From NCBI RefSeq assembly GCF_003096675.1, contig NZ_QEKW01000014.1, positions 81,336 to 145,335 on the forward strand: DNA of 64,000 bases. Direction: 5' to 3'. The stretch's first letter is position 1, and each line of letters opens with the position of its first letter. The notes below the pieces were generated by a model. It saw only the letters and a list, made by a program, of their open reading frames with translations, ran no database searches and had not been told where the DNA came from. Shown here piece after piece: positions 48,651 to 57,796 of the stretch. This stretch comes from Actinomycetospora cinnamomea (GTDB lineage Bacteria; Actinomycetota; Actinomycetes; Mycobacteriales; Pseudonocardiaceae). A program made the position numbers and the translations under genes.

Positions 48651-49136
48651 TCACTCGCGGGGGGACCATCGCGGGTCGTGCAGCAGTTCGACGAAGTTCG
48701 GGTTGTTGAGCGCGCCGGTGCGGGCCTCGCGGACCAGGGCGATGGCCTCGCCGGGCTCGTGCCCGCCGCGGATGAGGGCCGCGGCCGAGAGCAGGCCCGA
48801 GCGGTTGATGCCCGCCGCGCAGTGGATGAGCACCCTCTTGCCGTCGGAGCGCAGGTCGTCGACGAGGTCGGCGAGGCTGCGCAGGGTCGTGAACGCCGGC
48901 GCGGGGCCGTCCTCGATCAGCCAGTGCACGTAGAACTCGACGTCCTCGAGCGGCGGCGCGCTGCCGTGCAGGTCGAACACCGCGTCCCAGTGCTCGCCCG
49001 GCTCCGGGCTGCCCGACTGCCACAGGCCCGGCACGATCTCGTGCGGGGGCCAGGGCGGGGGCTCCTCGTCGAGGTCGCTGCGCAGGTGCGCGGCGACGTA
49101 GCCGTCGCCCGTCACGTCACCGACCGTTCCGTCCAC
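48651..49136 (-). CDS. Protein-tyrosine / dual-specificity phosphatase-like protein
   Basis: A 161-aa protein with the Cys-phosphatase signature VLIHCAAGINRSG and a preceding region (HEIVPGLWQSGSPEPG) typical of dual-specificity phosphatases. It could dephosphorylate Tyr/Ser/Thr proteins or small phosphates in the cytoplasm. GTG 49136 follows GGAGG by five bases; the open frame upstream overlaps the divergent Rieske gene and is rejected. The general-acid Asp is probably in the loop containing FDLHGSAPPLEDVE. Confidence 0.82.
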   Translation of the reverse strand: MDGTVGDVTGDGYVAAHLRSDLDEEPPPWPPHEIVPGLWQSGSPEPGEHWDAVFDLHGSAPPLEDVEFYVHWLIEDGPAPAFTTLRSLADLVDDLRSDGKRVLIHCAAGINRSGLLSAAALIRGGHEPGEAIALVREARTGALNNPNFVELLHDPRWSPRE

Positions 49137-49215
49137 GGGTTCCTCCGCCTCGGTCCCACGCTCGCCGTGCCCCCAGAGCTTTACATCGGGCCGGGCGCGT
49201 CGCACGGTGGTCGCC

Positions 49216-49608
49216 GTGACCACCACCACGGCCCGGTCCTTCGACGTGGGCGCGAGCACCGACGTCCCCGAGCGCGGGCGGCTCGTGGTGGCGATCGACG
49301 CCGGCGCCCGCACGGTCACCGTCGGGGTGTTCCGCTTCCGCGGACGGCTCTTCGCCTACGAGAACGTCTGCGCGCACCAGGGCGGCCCGGCCTGCCAGGG
49401 ACGGATCGTCTCGCGGGTGCGCGAGCGCCTCGATGCGGAGCAGGGCAGCCTGGGCACGGTGTTCGACGAGGACACGATGCACATCGTCTGCCCGTGGCAC
49501 GGGTTCGAGTACGACGTGACCACGGGCCGCCATCCCGGACGTCCGGACTACGCGCTGCGCCCGGTGGCCGTCGCCGAGGAGGGCGGCCGTGTCCGCGTCA
49601 CCCTCTGA
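49216..49608 (+). CDS. Rieske (2Fe-2S) protein
   Basis: A 130-aa stand-alone Rieske domain. Cluster ligands are in CAHQGGP (CxH) and CPWHGFEYD (CxxH), separated by about 50 residues, longer than in simple Rieske ferredoxins because of an insert (VSRVRERLDAEQGSLG). It probably works as an electron carrier or oxygenase component. GTG 49216 or 49207 could start it. It overlaps the next gene by 20 bp and heads an operon with an amidohydrolase. Confidence 0.85.
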   Translation: MTTTTARSFDVGASTDVPERGRLVVAIDAGARTVTVGVFRFRGRLFAYENVCAHQGGPACQGRIVSRVRERLDAEQGSLGTVFDEDTMHIVCPWHGFEYDVTTGRHPGRPDYALRPVAVAEEGGRVRVTL

Positions 49609-49900
49609 GCCGCCCTCGGCGCGTGCCGCGCGCATCGCCGCCCTGGTCGACGAGCTGACCGCCGAGGTCGACGCGGGCCTCGGCGACGGGGCGATCGCGG
49701 CGCTGGACCCGGACGCCGCGCGGCGCGGCGTCGCGGTCGCGGGCCGCCTGTACGCCGTCGCCGCCGAGGAGGGCGCGCACCCGCCCACGGGCACCGACCT
49801 CACACCCACCGAGGCCGTCGTGCTCGCGACCGCGGCGCTGCGGGCCCACGACCTCAACCCCTTCGACCTCGCGCTGTGGTTCTCGAGGAGTGGTTCATGA
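49589..49900 (+). CDS. Hypothetical protein, middle gene of Rieske operon
   Basis: A 103-aa helical, alanine-rich protein (ALVDELTAEVDAGLGDG, then RRGVAVAGRLYAVAAEEG and LTPTEAVVLATAALRAHDLNPFDLALWF). No family is recognised. Its GTG overlaps the Rieske gene by 20 bp and its stop overlaps the amidohydrolase ATG (ATGA), so all three are translationally coupled. That suggests a specific helper or small subunit for the other two products. Confidence 0.7.
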   Translation: MSASPSEPPSARAARIAALVDELTAEVDAGLGDGAIAALDPDAARRGVAVAGRLYAVAAEEGAHPPTGTDLTPTEAVVLATAALRAHDLNPFDLALWFSRSGS

Positions 49901-51105
49901 GCATCGACGAGGGTGTGCGGCGCCTGCCGACGCAGGAGATCACCACCCACACCGACAGCAGGGAGATCCTCGCCAACGCGGCGGCGGACACCGAGCGCTA
50001 CGGGCTCGACGACTACTTCATCGTCGACGTCGACTCCCACCACGTCGAGCTCGACTCGTGGCCGGAGATCCTGCAGTACCTCGACAACCCGGTGCTGCGC
50101 GACACCGCGAACCAGATGATGCGGAACTGGCCCAACGCCGGGCGGCTGGCCCTGCACAACCACTCGCCCGGCCTGACGATGCAGGACGTCTCCGGGCGCA
50201 TCCCGCACCAGGCCGCCCTCGCCGAGGAGACCCCGGGGTCCGAGGGCGGGGCGCACCGCGACGTGACGCTGGTGCGGCGGGCGATGGAGGCGATGAGCAT
50301 CGACCTGCAGGTCGTGTTCCCGCAGCCGATGCTCGAGACCGGCCTGCACCCGCAGCCCCAGGTCGCCACCGCCCTGCTGCAGGCCTACAACCGCTGGTTC
50401 ACCGCCGAGGTGCTGCCGCGCGAGCCGCGGATCAAGACGATGCTCGGGCTGCCGTTCGAGGACCCCGAGGCGTGCCTGGCCACGGTCGAGGAGTTCGCCG
50501 ACCACCCGGGCGTCATCGGCTTCCTCGTCACCAGCCAGCGCCACGCCGGCGTGCACCGCAACGCCTACATGCCGCTCTACCGGATGCTCGAGGAGCGTGG
50601 GCTGCCGATCGGCTTCCACGCCGGGCCGAACCAGGCCGACTCGATGACGTCGACGATGAACCGCTTCCTCTCGGCGCACTCGATGAGCTTCGTGACCTGC
50701 AACATGACCCACATGACCAACTGGGTCATCAACGGCATCCCCGAGCGGTTCCCCGGCCTCAAGACGATCTGGATCGAGAGCGGCCTGGCCTGGGTGCCGT
50801 TCATGATGCAGCGTCTCGACCACGAGTACTTCATGCGCCAGTCCGACGCGCCGCTGCTGACGAAGCCGCCGTCGCACTACATCCGCGAGATGTACTACAC
50901 CTCGCAGCCGATGGAGTGGACCGACGACGCGCTGCTGGAGTCGACCCTGTGCGCGATCGACGCGCAGAACTCGCTGATGTACAGCTCGGACTGGCCGCAC
51001 TGGGACTTCGACGTCCCCGGCAAGATCGCCGCCATCCCGTTCCTCGACGACCACGCCAAACGCAACATCCTCGGCGAGACCGCGCGCAAGGTCTTCGGCC
51101 TCTGA
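49897..51105 (+). CDS. Amidohydrolase family protein (PF04909, ACMSD-like)
   Basis: A 402-aa TIM-barrel metal hydrolase/decarboxylase. The early FIVDVDSHHVE replaces the usual metal-binding DxHxH; further sites are the His in GLPIGFHAGPN, MTHMTNWVINGIPERFPGLKTIWIESG, and the late YSSDWPHWDFD with its metal Asp. The group includes ACMSD and hydrolases or decarboxylases of aromatic and meta-cleavage products. The ATG is decided by GAGGAG and the ATGA coupling. The Rieske partner suggests oxygenation followed by this reaction on one substrate. Confidence 0.85.
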   Translation: MSIDEGVRRLPTQEITTHTDSREILANAAADTERYGLDDYFIVDVDSHHVELDSWPEILQYLDNPVLRDTANQMMRNWPNAGRLALHNHSPGLTMQDVSGRIPHQAALAEETPGSEGGAHRDVTLVRRAMEAMSIDLQVVFPQPMLETGLHPQPQVATALLQAYNRWFTAEVLPREPRIKTMLGLPFEDPEACLATVEEFADHPGVIGFLVTSQRHAGVHRNAYMPLYRMLEERGLPIGFHAGPNQADSMTSTMNRFLSAHSMSFVTCNMTHMTNWVINGIPERFPGLKTIWIESGLAWVPFMMQRLDHEYFMRQSDAPLLTKPPSHYIREMYYTSQPMEWTDDALLESTLCAIDAQNSLMYSSDWPHWDFDVPGKIAAIPFLDDHAKRNILGETARKVFGL

Positions 51106-51144
51106 GGTCCGGGGATGGGGGGTGGCACGCTCCGCGTGCCAGCA

Positions 51145-51183
51145 ATGCGGCGTTGCTGGCGTACAACGCCAGCAACGCCGCAT
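51145..51183 (+). terminator. Strong hairpin after the amidohydrolase
   Basis: ATGCGGCGTTGCTGGCGT and its exact complement form an 18-bp perfect stem around a 3-nt loop, about 40 nt past the stop codon. A smaller stem GGCACGC-TCC-GCGTGCC (51124-51140) precedes it. It separates the Rieske operon from the siderophore-interacting protein gene. Confidence 0.8.
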
Positions 51184-51278
51184 CGATCACCGCGCGATCA
51201 CGGGGCGCCCCCCCGCCCGACGCAGGACGCGCCGCGTTCGGCGCCACGACCGGGCCCCGGGTTCCCGTCGCTGTGTGG

Positions 51279-51295
51279 TGAGGCTAGCCTTCCTC
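51279..51295. promoter_or_regulatory. Candidate iron box (IdeR/DmdR-like) before the SIP gene
   Basis: TGAGGCTAGCCTTCCTC contains the perfect palindrome AGGCTAGCCT and matches about 11 of 17 positions of the actinobacterial iron-box consensus (TTAGGTTAGSCTAACCTAA). It lies 24 bp before the SIP start codon. Confidence 0.5.
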
Positions 51296-51318
51296 GCATT
51301 CGGGTGAAGGAGGGCCGC

Positions 51319-52194
51319 GTGGCGCGGATGGCGGTGCTGCCGCTGCTCGAGGTGGTGGCGACCGAGCGCCTCACCCCGCGCATGCAGCGGGTGACGGTGG
51401 GCGGCGAGCCGCTGCGCGCGCTCGAGGACGTCGCGCCCGCCGCGCACGTCCGCCTGCTCTTCGCCGAGCCCGGCGCGCCGGTGGTCCTACCGACCCCGGG
51501 CTCGTCCGGCCTCACCTGGCGCCCCGGCGCCACGCGGCCGTACGCGCGCAGCATGACGGTGCGCGCCCTCGACCGGGCCGCCGGCGCGCTGACGATCGAC
51601 ATCGCCCTGCACGGCGACTCGGCCGCGGGCCGCTGGGCCACAGCGGCGCGTCCCGGCGACCCGGCCGGCGTCGTCGGCCCCGGCGGCGGCTGGACGCCAC
51701 CCGAGGACACCCGCGAGGTGCTGCTCGCCGGCGACGAGACCGCGCTGCCGGCGATCGCCGGGCTGCTCGAGGCCCTGCCCCGCCACGCCCCGGTGCACGC
51801 CGTGGTCGAGGTGGAGGACGCGCGCGACGAGCAGGACCTCGCCCGCCCCGTGCAGTGGGTCCACCGCGCGCACGGCGGCGCGCTGGTCGACGCCGTCCGC
51901 GACCGGCCGGTGGTGCCCGGTACGGCCGCGTGGGTCGCGGGGGAGGGGCACGCGGTCAAGGCCATCCGCGAGCACCTGCGCGTGCACCGCGGCCTGGGTC
52001 GCAGCCACTGCCACGCCATCCGTTACTGGACCCGCGGCCGCTCCCACGAGGACTCCGACGCCACGTTCGGCGCCGCCCGCGCCGAAGCCGCGCGGCGGGG
52101 GATCACGCTCGTCACCACGCAGGACGTGCACGAGATGAGCTACGAGCTCATGACCGGTGGCTTCCCGATCCCGGTCGGTCCGCCGAGCACCTGA
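51319..52194 (+). CDS. Siderophore-interacting protein (ferric-siderophore reductase)
   Basis: A 291-aa flavoprotein of the SIP (ViuB/YqjH-like) family. It shows the flavin contact RPYARSMTVRALD, the NAD(P)-domain start VLLAGDETALPAI, GEGHAVKAIREHL and HCHAIRYWTRG near the C-terminus. The last 50 residues extend beyond the usual end. It reduces ferric siderophores with NAD(P)H to release iron in the cytoplasm. AAGGAGGG precedes the GTG. A candidate iron box lies upstream, and siderophore synthesis genes follow within 10 kb. Confidence 0.9.
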   Translation: MARMAVLPLLEVVATERLTPRMQRVTVGGEPLRALEDVAPAAHVRLLFAEPGAPVVLPTPGSSGLTWRPGATRPYARSMTVRALDRAAGALTIDIALHGDSAAGRWATAARPGDPAGVVGPGGGWTPPEDTREVLLAGDETALPAIAGLLEALPRHAPVHAVVEVEDARDEQDLARPVQWVHRAHGGALVDAVRDRPVVPGTAAWVAGEGHAVKAIREHLRVHRGLGRSHCHAIRYWTRGRSHEDSDATFGAARAEAARRGITLVTTQDVHEMSYELMTGGFPIPVGPPST

Positions 52195-52272
52195 GCACGC
52201 CGCGGACATGATCGCCGCCCGTCTGGGGCAGACTCCCCGCACCGACGCAGGGTCGAGGGCGAGGAGTGGCGG

Positions 52273-54120
<1,848 letters not shown>

Positions 54121-54126
54121 GGGAGG

Positions 54127-56037
54127 TCAGGGTCCGAGGAACACGCGCTGCGGGTGCGGGTGGCGCAGGAAGTCGTGGTGGGAGATGTCCCAGCCGTAGG
54201 CCCCGGCGGCCTCGAACACGACGACGTCCCCGGCGCGCAGGCGTGCGACGGGGGCGCGGGCGAGGGTGTCCTTGGGGGTGCAGAGCTCGCCGCACACCGT
54301 CACCTCCTCGTCGACGACCTCCGGGCGCGGCCGGCCCTCGGGCCACGCCTCGACGGGCACGACGTGGAACGGGTGGCTGTGCTGCCACGACGCGGGCAGG
54401 CGGAAGTGGTGGGTGCCGCCGCGGAGCAGGGCGTAGGCGTGGCCGTGGGTGCGCTTCACGTCGAGCACTTCAGCGGCGTAGACGCCGCAGCGGGCGACGA
54501 GGAAGCGCCCGCACTCGAAGTCGATCTCACGCCAGTGGGGCGGGAAGGTCTCGACGAGGTCGGCCAGCCCGCGGCAGAACGCGGGCCAGTCGAACGGGGT
54601 GTCGAGCGCGGCGTAGTCGACGCCGATGCCGCCGCCGACGTTCACCACCTCGGCGCGCACCCCGAACCGCTCCTCCCAGCCGACGACGACGTCGCGGTAG
54701 TGCCCGAGCATCGCGAGGTGGGTGGTGGGGGAGAGGTTGTTCGACAGCGAGTGCAGGTGGAAGCCGGCGAGGCGCAGGCCGGGGAGGGCGGTGGCCGCGT
54801 GCACCGCGGCGGGCAGGTCGGCCTCGTCGAACCCGAACTGCGTGGGGCGCCCGGCCATCGCCAGCGTCGCCGCGGGGAACGGGCCGGCGAGGTTGACGCG
54901 CAGGAGGACGTCGGCGGTGGTGTCCTGCGCGGTGGCGGCGGCGCTGAGCCGGTGCAGCCCGAGCAGGCTCTCGATGTGGACGCGGGTCACGCCGGCGGCG
55001 ACGCCCGCCGCGAGCTCGGCGTCGGTGGGCACCGGCCCGCCCAGGAGCACCGCGGCGTCCGGGGCGGCCTCGCCCACCACGGCGAGCTCGCCGCCCGACG
55101 CGACCTCGAAGCCGGCGACGATCCCGTCGAGGGCGGCGATCACCCGCTCGTCGGAGTTGGCCTTGACGGCGTAGAACATGCGGCACCGTTCCGGCAGCGC
55201 GCCGACGACGGCGCGCGCGTGGTCCTGCAGCGCCGCGAGGTCGTAGGAGAACAGGCACACCGGCTCCGGCGCGGCGACCGCGTGCTCGATCACCTCCCCG
55301 TGTGAGCGAAGTTCGCGGCTATGGCCGCGAACTTCGCTCACACGGGACCGGAAGGCCCGCACGGCCAGGGAACGCTCCTCGCCGAGGACGAGGTCGCGCA
55401 CGCCGCGGGCGCGCCAGCGGTGGACGTCGGCGGGGACTCGGGGGAGGGCGCAGAAGCGGACGCCGTGACGCTCGCACGCGGCGTGCACGTCCTCGACCGC
55501 CCGACGCACCAGGGGGTGGCGCGTCCGCCACGGCACCCCGAGCGACTGGGACAGGTCCGCCGCGCCCTCGAGCACCATGTCCAGCCCGGGTGTGGTGACG
55601 ATCTCGTCGATCACCGCGAGGGCCTCGGCGTCCTCGATCATGGCCACGATCGTCACCCGTGCGTTCGCCGTCACCACGTGCGTCGCGAGGTCGACGCGGC
55701 CGTGGCCGACCATCCGCCCCGAGTTCAGCGACCGCATCCCCTCCGGGGCGTAGCGCGCCGCCCGCACCACCGCCTCGACGTCGGCGCGGCAACGCACGTG
55801 CGGGACGACGATGCCCGTGGCGCCCCCGTCGAGCGCGCGCAGGACGAACCCCGGGTCGTGCTCGGGGACCCGCACCCACGGCGCGACGCCCGACACCTCG
55901 GCCGCGCGGATCATGTCCTGCAGCGTCTCCGGCGAGACCAGCGCGTGCTCGGCGTCGAGGATCACCACGTCGTACCCGGCCGCGCCGACCATCTCGACCA
56001 GCGCCGGCGACGGCGTGGCCACGAAGAGCCCCTCCAC
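54127..56037 (-). CDS. In-frame fusion: SbnG-like aldolase-type synthase plus SbnH-like PLP decarboxylase
   Basis: One uninterrupted frame of 636 aa. Residues 1-232 are HpcH/HpaI aldolase-like (VVILDAEHALV, WVRVPEHDP, AMIEDAEAL, GAADLSQSLG), as in the citrate synthase SbnG. Residues from about 249 are a fold-III PLP decarboxylase (Lys in MFYAVKANSDE, NVGGGIGVDY, CGELCTPKD, GAYGWDISHHDF), as in SbnH. The join at 232-248 is encoded by a family B palindrome. Alternatives: two proteins, with the decarboxylase starting at GTG 55293, or a one-base sequencing error; the +1 frame would stop at TGA in the palindrome. The proposed roles are citrate supply and decarboxylation of a diaminopropionyl-citrate intermediate. 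Confidence 0.75.
   Translation of the reverse strand: MEGLFVATPSPALVEMVGAAGYDVVILDAEHALVSPETLQDMIRAAEVSGVAPWVRVPEHDPGFVLRALDGGATGIVVPHVRCRADVEAVVRAARYAPEGMRSLNSGRMVGHGRVDLATHVVTANARVTIVAMIEDAEALAVIDEIVTTPGLDMVLEGAADLSQSLGVPWRTRHPLVRRAVEDVHAACERHGVRFCALPRVPADVHRWRARGVRDLVLGEERSLAVRAFRSRVSEVRGHSRELRSHGEVIEHAVAAPEPVCLFSYDLAALQDHARAVVGALPERCRMFYAVKANSDERVIAALDGIVAGFEVASGGELAVVGEAAPDAAVLLGGPVPTDAELAAGVAAGVTRVHIESLLGLHRLSAAATAQDTTADVLLRVNLAGPFPAATLAMAGRPTQFGFDEADLPAAVHAATALPGLRLAGFHLHSLSNNLSPTTHLAMLGHYRDVVVGWEERFGVRAEVVNVGGGIGVDYAALDTPFDWPAFCRGLADLVETFPPHWREIDFECGRFLVARCGVYAAEVLDVKRTHGHAYALLRGGTHHFRLPASWQHSHPFHVVPVEAWPEGRPRPEVVDEEVTVCGELCTPKDTLARAPVARLRAGDVVVFEAAGAYGWDISHHDFLRHPHPQRVFLGP
55297..55346. 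repeat. Family B palindrome, copy 2 (inside a coding frame)
   Basis: CCCGTGTGAGCGAAGTTCGC ... GCGAACTTCGCTCACACGGG around GGCTATGGCC, 50 bp with one GU pair at the centre. On the minus strand it reads through without a stop and encodes the join between the aldolase and decarboxylase parts. Confidence 0.85.
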
Positions 56038-56062
56038 GGCGGGGCAGTGTGCCCTGCGGGCT

Positions 56063-56104
56063 CGTGAGCACTTCGGGGTGCTGGAGCACGCGAGAGCGCT
56101 CACG
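56063..56104. terminator. Hairpin at the end of the LuxR gene
   Basis: Outer stem CGTGAGC/GCTCACG with an inner stem GTGCT-GG-AGCAC. The LuxR stop codon (56100-56102) is inside the right arm. It separates the LuxR gene from the fusion gene downstream on the same strand, 26 bp before the fusion start. Confidence 0.65.
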
Positions 56105-57236
56105 TGCGCGTGGCGCACCCCGCGAACCACCCCGACGGTGCGAGCGCCCCGCCCTCGACGAGGCGCGGGGCGTAGTGGTCGGAGTACACGCGGGCGATGA
56201 GCTCGCGGCGGCTGCGCACGCCGACCTTGTTGAAGATTTTCTTGAGGTGGTCCTGCACGGTGTAGGCCGACAGATGCAGGCGGCGGGCGACGTCGGCGGT
56301 GTCGACGCCGGCGAGCACGAGGCCGACGACCTCCCGCTCGCGGTCGGTCAGCCCGTACGAGGCGACGACCAGCGGGATCACCTCGGGCGGGCGGGCGTCC
56401 TCGAGGGTCACGACGACGTCGGAACGCCGGTCGCCCCGCCCGACCAGCGGCGAGGCGTGCGCGACCACCCAGCGCCCCGACCGCGACCGCAGCCGGGCGC
56501 GCGGCACCGCGGCCGTCGGGTCGGACGCGCGCCGTCGGGCGGCCCCGATCAGTGCGCACACCACCTGCGGCAGCCGCGCGTCGCCCAGCGGGCCGCCGCC
56601 GAGGTCGGCGATGCGCGCCTCTGCGCCCGGGTTGGCCTGCACGACCTCGTCGTCGGCGCCCATCACGAGCACCGCGGGCGCGTCGTCCCCCACGTCGGTC
56701 AGACCCACCGCCCCCGCGACCAGCCCGGCGCGCAACCCGCGCGCGAACCCGGCGGCCACCGAGCTCACGAACTCCTGCTCGGCGAGGGTGAACGTGCGTC
56801 CGCCCTGGTGGAACAGCGCGATGCCGCCCCAGGTCGCGCCGTCGGCGGACAGCCCGGCGCGCAGCTCGTCGGAGTAGTCCCAGATCGGCCGGAACATCTC
56901 CGCCCAGCGCCGCGAGCGTGCCGGGTCGCCCTGCGTCTCGGCACCGAGGGCGGCGACGCCGCCGGGCTTGCGGCACACGCGGCGGAAGTCGTAGACGTCG
57001 TCGACCTCGTACTCGTAGTACGCCCACTCGAGGTCGTGGTCGTCGTCGACGTCGCCCCACTTGACCGTGGCGGTGACGAGCTCGGTGGCCGGGTCGACCG
57101 TGGCGAGGCAGGCCGCGGAGAACGGCAGCGCCGTACGCAGCGTCTCGATGGCGGCGGCACCGAACGTCGGCCAGTCGAGGCCAGCGGTGGCGAGTCCGTC
57201 GATCTGCGTGCGCACCCGCTCGGCGCTCACCGTCAT
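56100..57236 (-). CDS. LuxR-family regulator with GAF/PAS-like sensory region
   Basis: A 378-aa regulator. The N-terminal 200 residues resemble a GAF-type sensor (LPFSAACLATVDPATELVTATVKWG), and a PAS-like stretch (APAVLVMGADDEVVQANPGAEARIADLGGG) follows. The C-terminal LuxR HTH is complete (LTDREREVVGLVLAGVDTADVARRLHLS). ATG 57236 matches the N-terminus MTVSAERVRTQI. It may control the divergent RidA/FAD-oxidase genes, its own downstream fusion gene, or both. The inverted repeat CCCAG-ATTC-CTGGG at 57275-57288 is a possible operator. Confidence 0.85.
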   Translation of the reverse strand: MTVSAERVRTQIDGLATAGLDWPTFGAAAIETLRTALPFSAACLATVDPATELVTATVKWGDVDDDHDLEWAYYEYEVDDVYDFRRVCRKPGGVAALGAETQGDPARSRRWAEMFRPIWDYSDELRAGLSADGATWGGIALFHQGGRTFTLAEQEFVSSVAAGFARGLRAGLVAGAVGLTDVGDDAPAVLVMGADDEVVQANPGAEARIADLGGGPLGDARLPQVVCALIGAARRRASDPTAAVPRARLRSRSGRWVVAHASPLVGRGDRRSDVVVTLEDARPPEVIPLVVASYGLTDREREVVGLVLAGVDTADVARRLHLSAYTVQDHLKKIFNKVGVRSRRELIARVYSDHYAPRLVEGGALAPSGWFAGCATRT

Positions 57237-57373
57237 GTCACGCACTGTAGTAGCAGTTGCGGCAGTCGGGGTATCCCAGATTCCTGGGGTGGCAGGACAC
57301 CAGCGCCCTGGGATGGGCGGGCGGTGATCCACGGTTCAGGCTCCCTGCCATGTCACCTCCCCAGCTCAGCGAG

Positions 57374-57763
57374 ATGAAACGGATCAACCCGACGTCCTGG
57401 AACGCGCCTTTCCGCCACGACCAGGCTCAACTCCGCCCGGCGCCGAAGCAGCTACTCACCGTGGCTGGACAAGGTTCGGTCGGCGCCGACGGGGCGCTCC
57501 TGCACGCCGGCGACATGACCGCGCAGATGGCGCTGACGATGGCGAACGTCGAGGCGCTCCTCGCCGCCGGCGGGATGGACCTGCGCGACGTCACCCGCCT
57601 CGTGGTCCACGTGACCGACATGGACGCGGCCGTCGCGTCCTACGCCGCGATCACCGAGCGGCTCGACGCCGTCGGCGCCACCCCGCCCTGCACGCTCGTC
57701 GAGGTCGCGCGCCTCGCCCTGCCCGGTATGGCCGTCGAGATCGACGCCACCGCCGGCCGCTGA
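57374..57763 (+). CDS. RidA family protein
   Basis: A 129-aa RidA/YjgF-like protein beginning MKRINPTSWN, a common start in the group; an in-frame ATG at 57350 is an alternative. The C-terminal LVEVARLALPGMAVEIDATA is typical, but the arginine of true enamine/imine deaminases (usual RVEIEA-type motif) is not seen. It may be a RutC- or Rid-subfamily member with other activity. It precedes an FAD oxidase by 33 bp, so it may deal with a reactive imine or enamine product of that enzyme. Confidence 0.82.
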   Translation: MKRINPTSWNAPFRHDQAQLRPAPKQLLTVAGQGSVGADGALLHAGDMTAQMALTMANVEALLAAGGMDLRDVTRLVVHVTDMDAAVASYAAITERLDAVGATPPCTLVEVARLALPGMAVEIDATAGR

Positions 57764-57796
57764 CCCCCGCACGGACACCGAAGAGAGGACACGACC

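Noticed and set aside
48651..49319. Phosphatase start at 49319
   Set aside because: That extension runs antisense through the Rieske gene start; GTG 49136 has a good ribosome site and the conserved domain begins after it.
56101..57060. Upstream part of the long frame that contains the SbnG/SbnH fusion
   Set aside because: That part is antisense-frame sequence over the LuxR gene; aldolase homology starts at GTG 56037.
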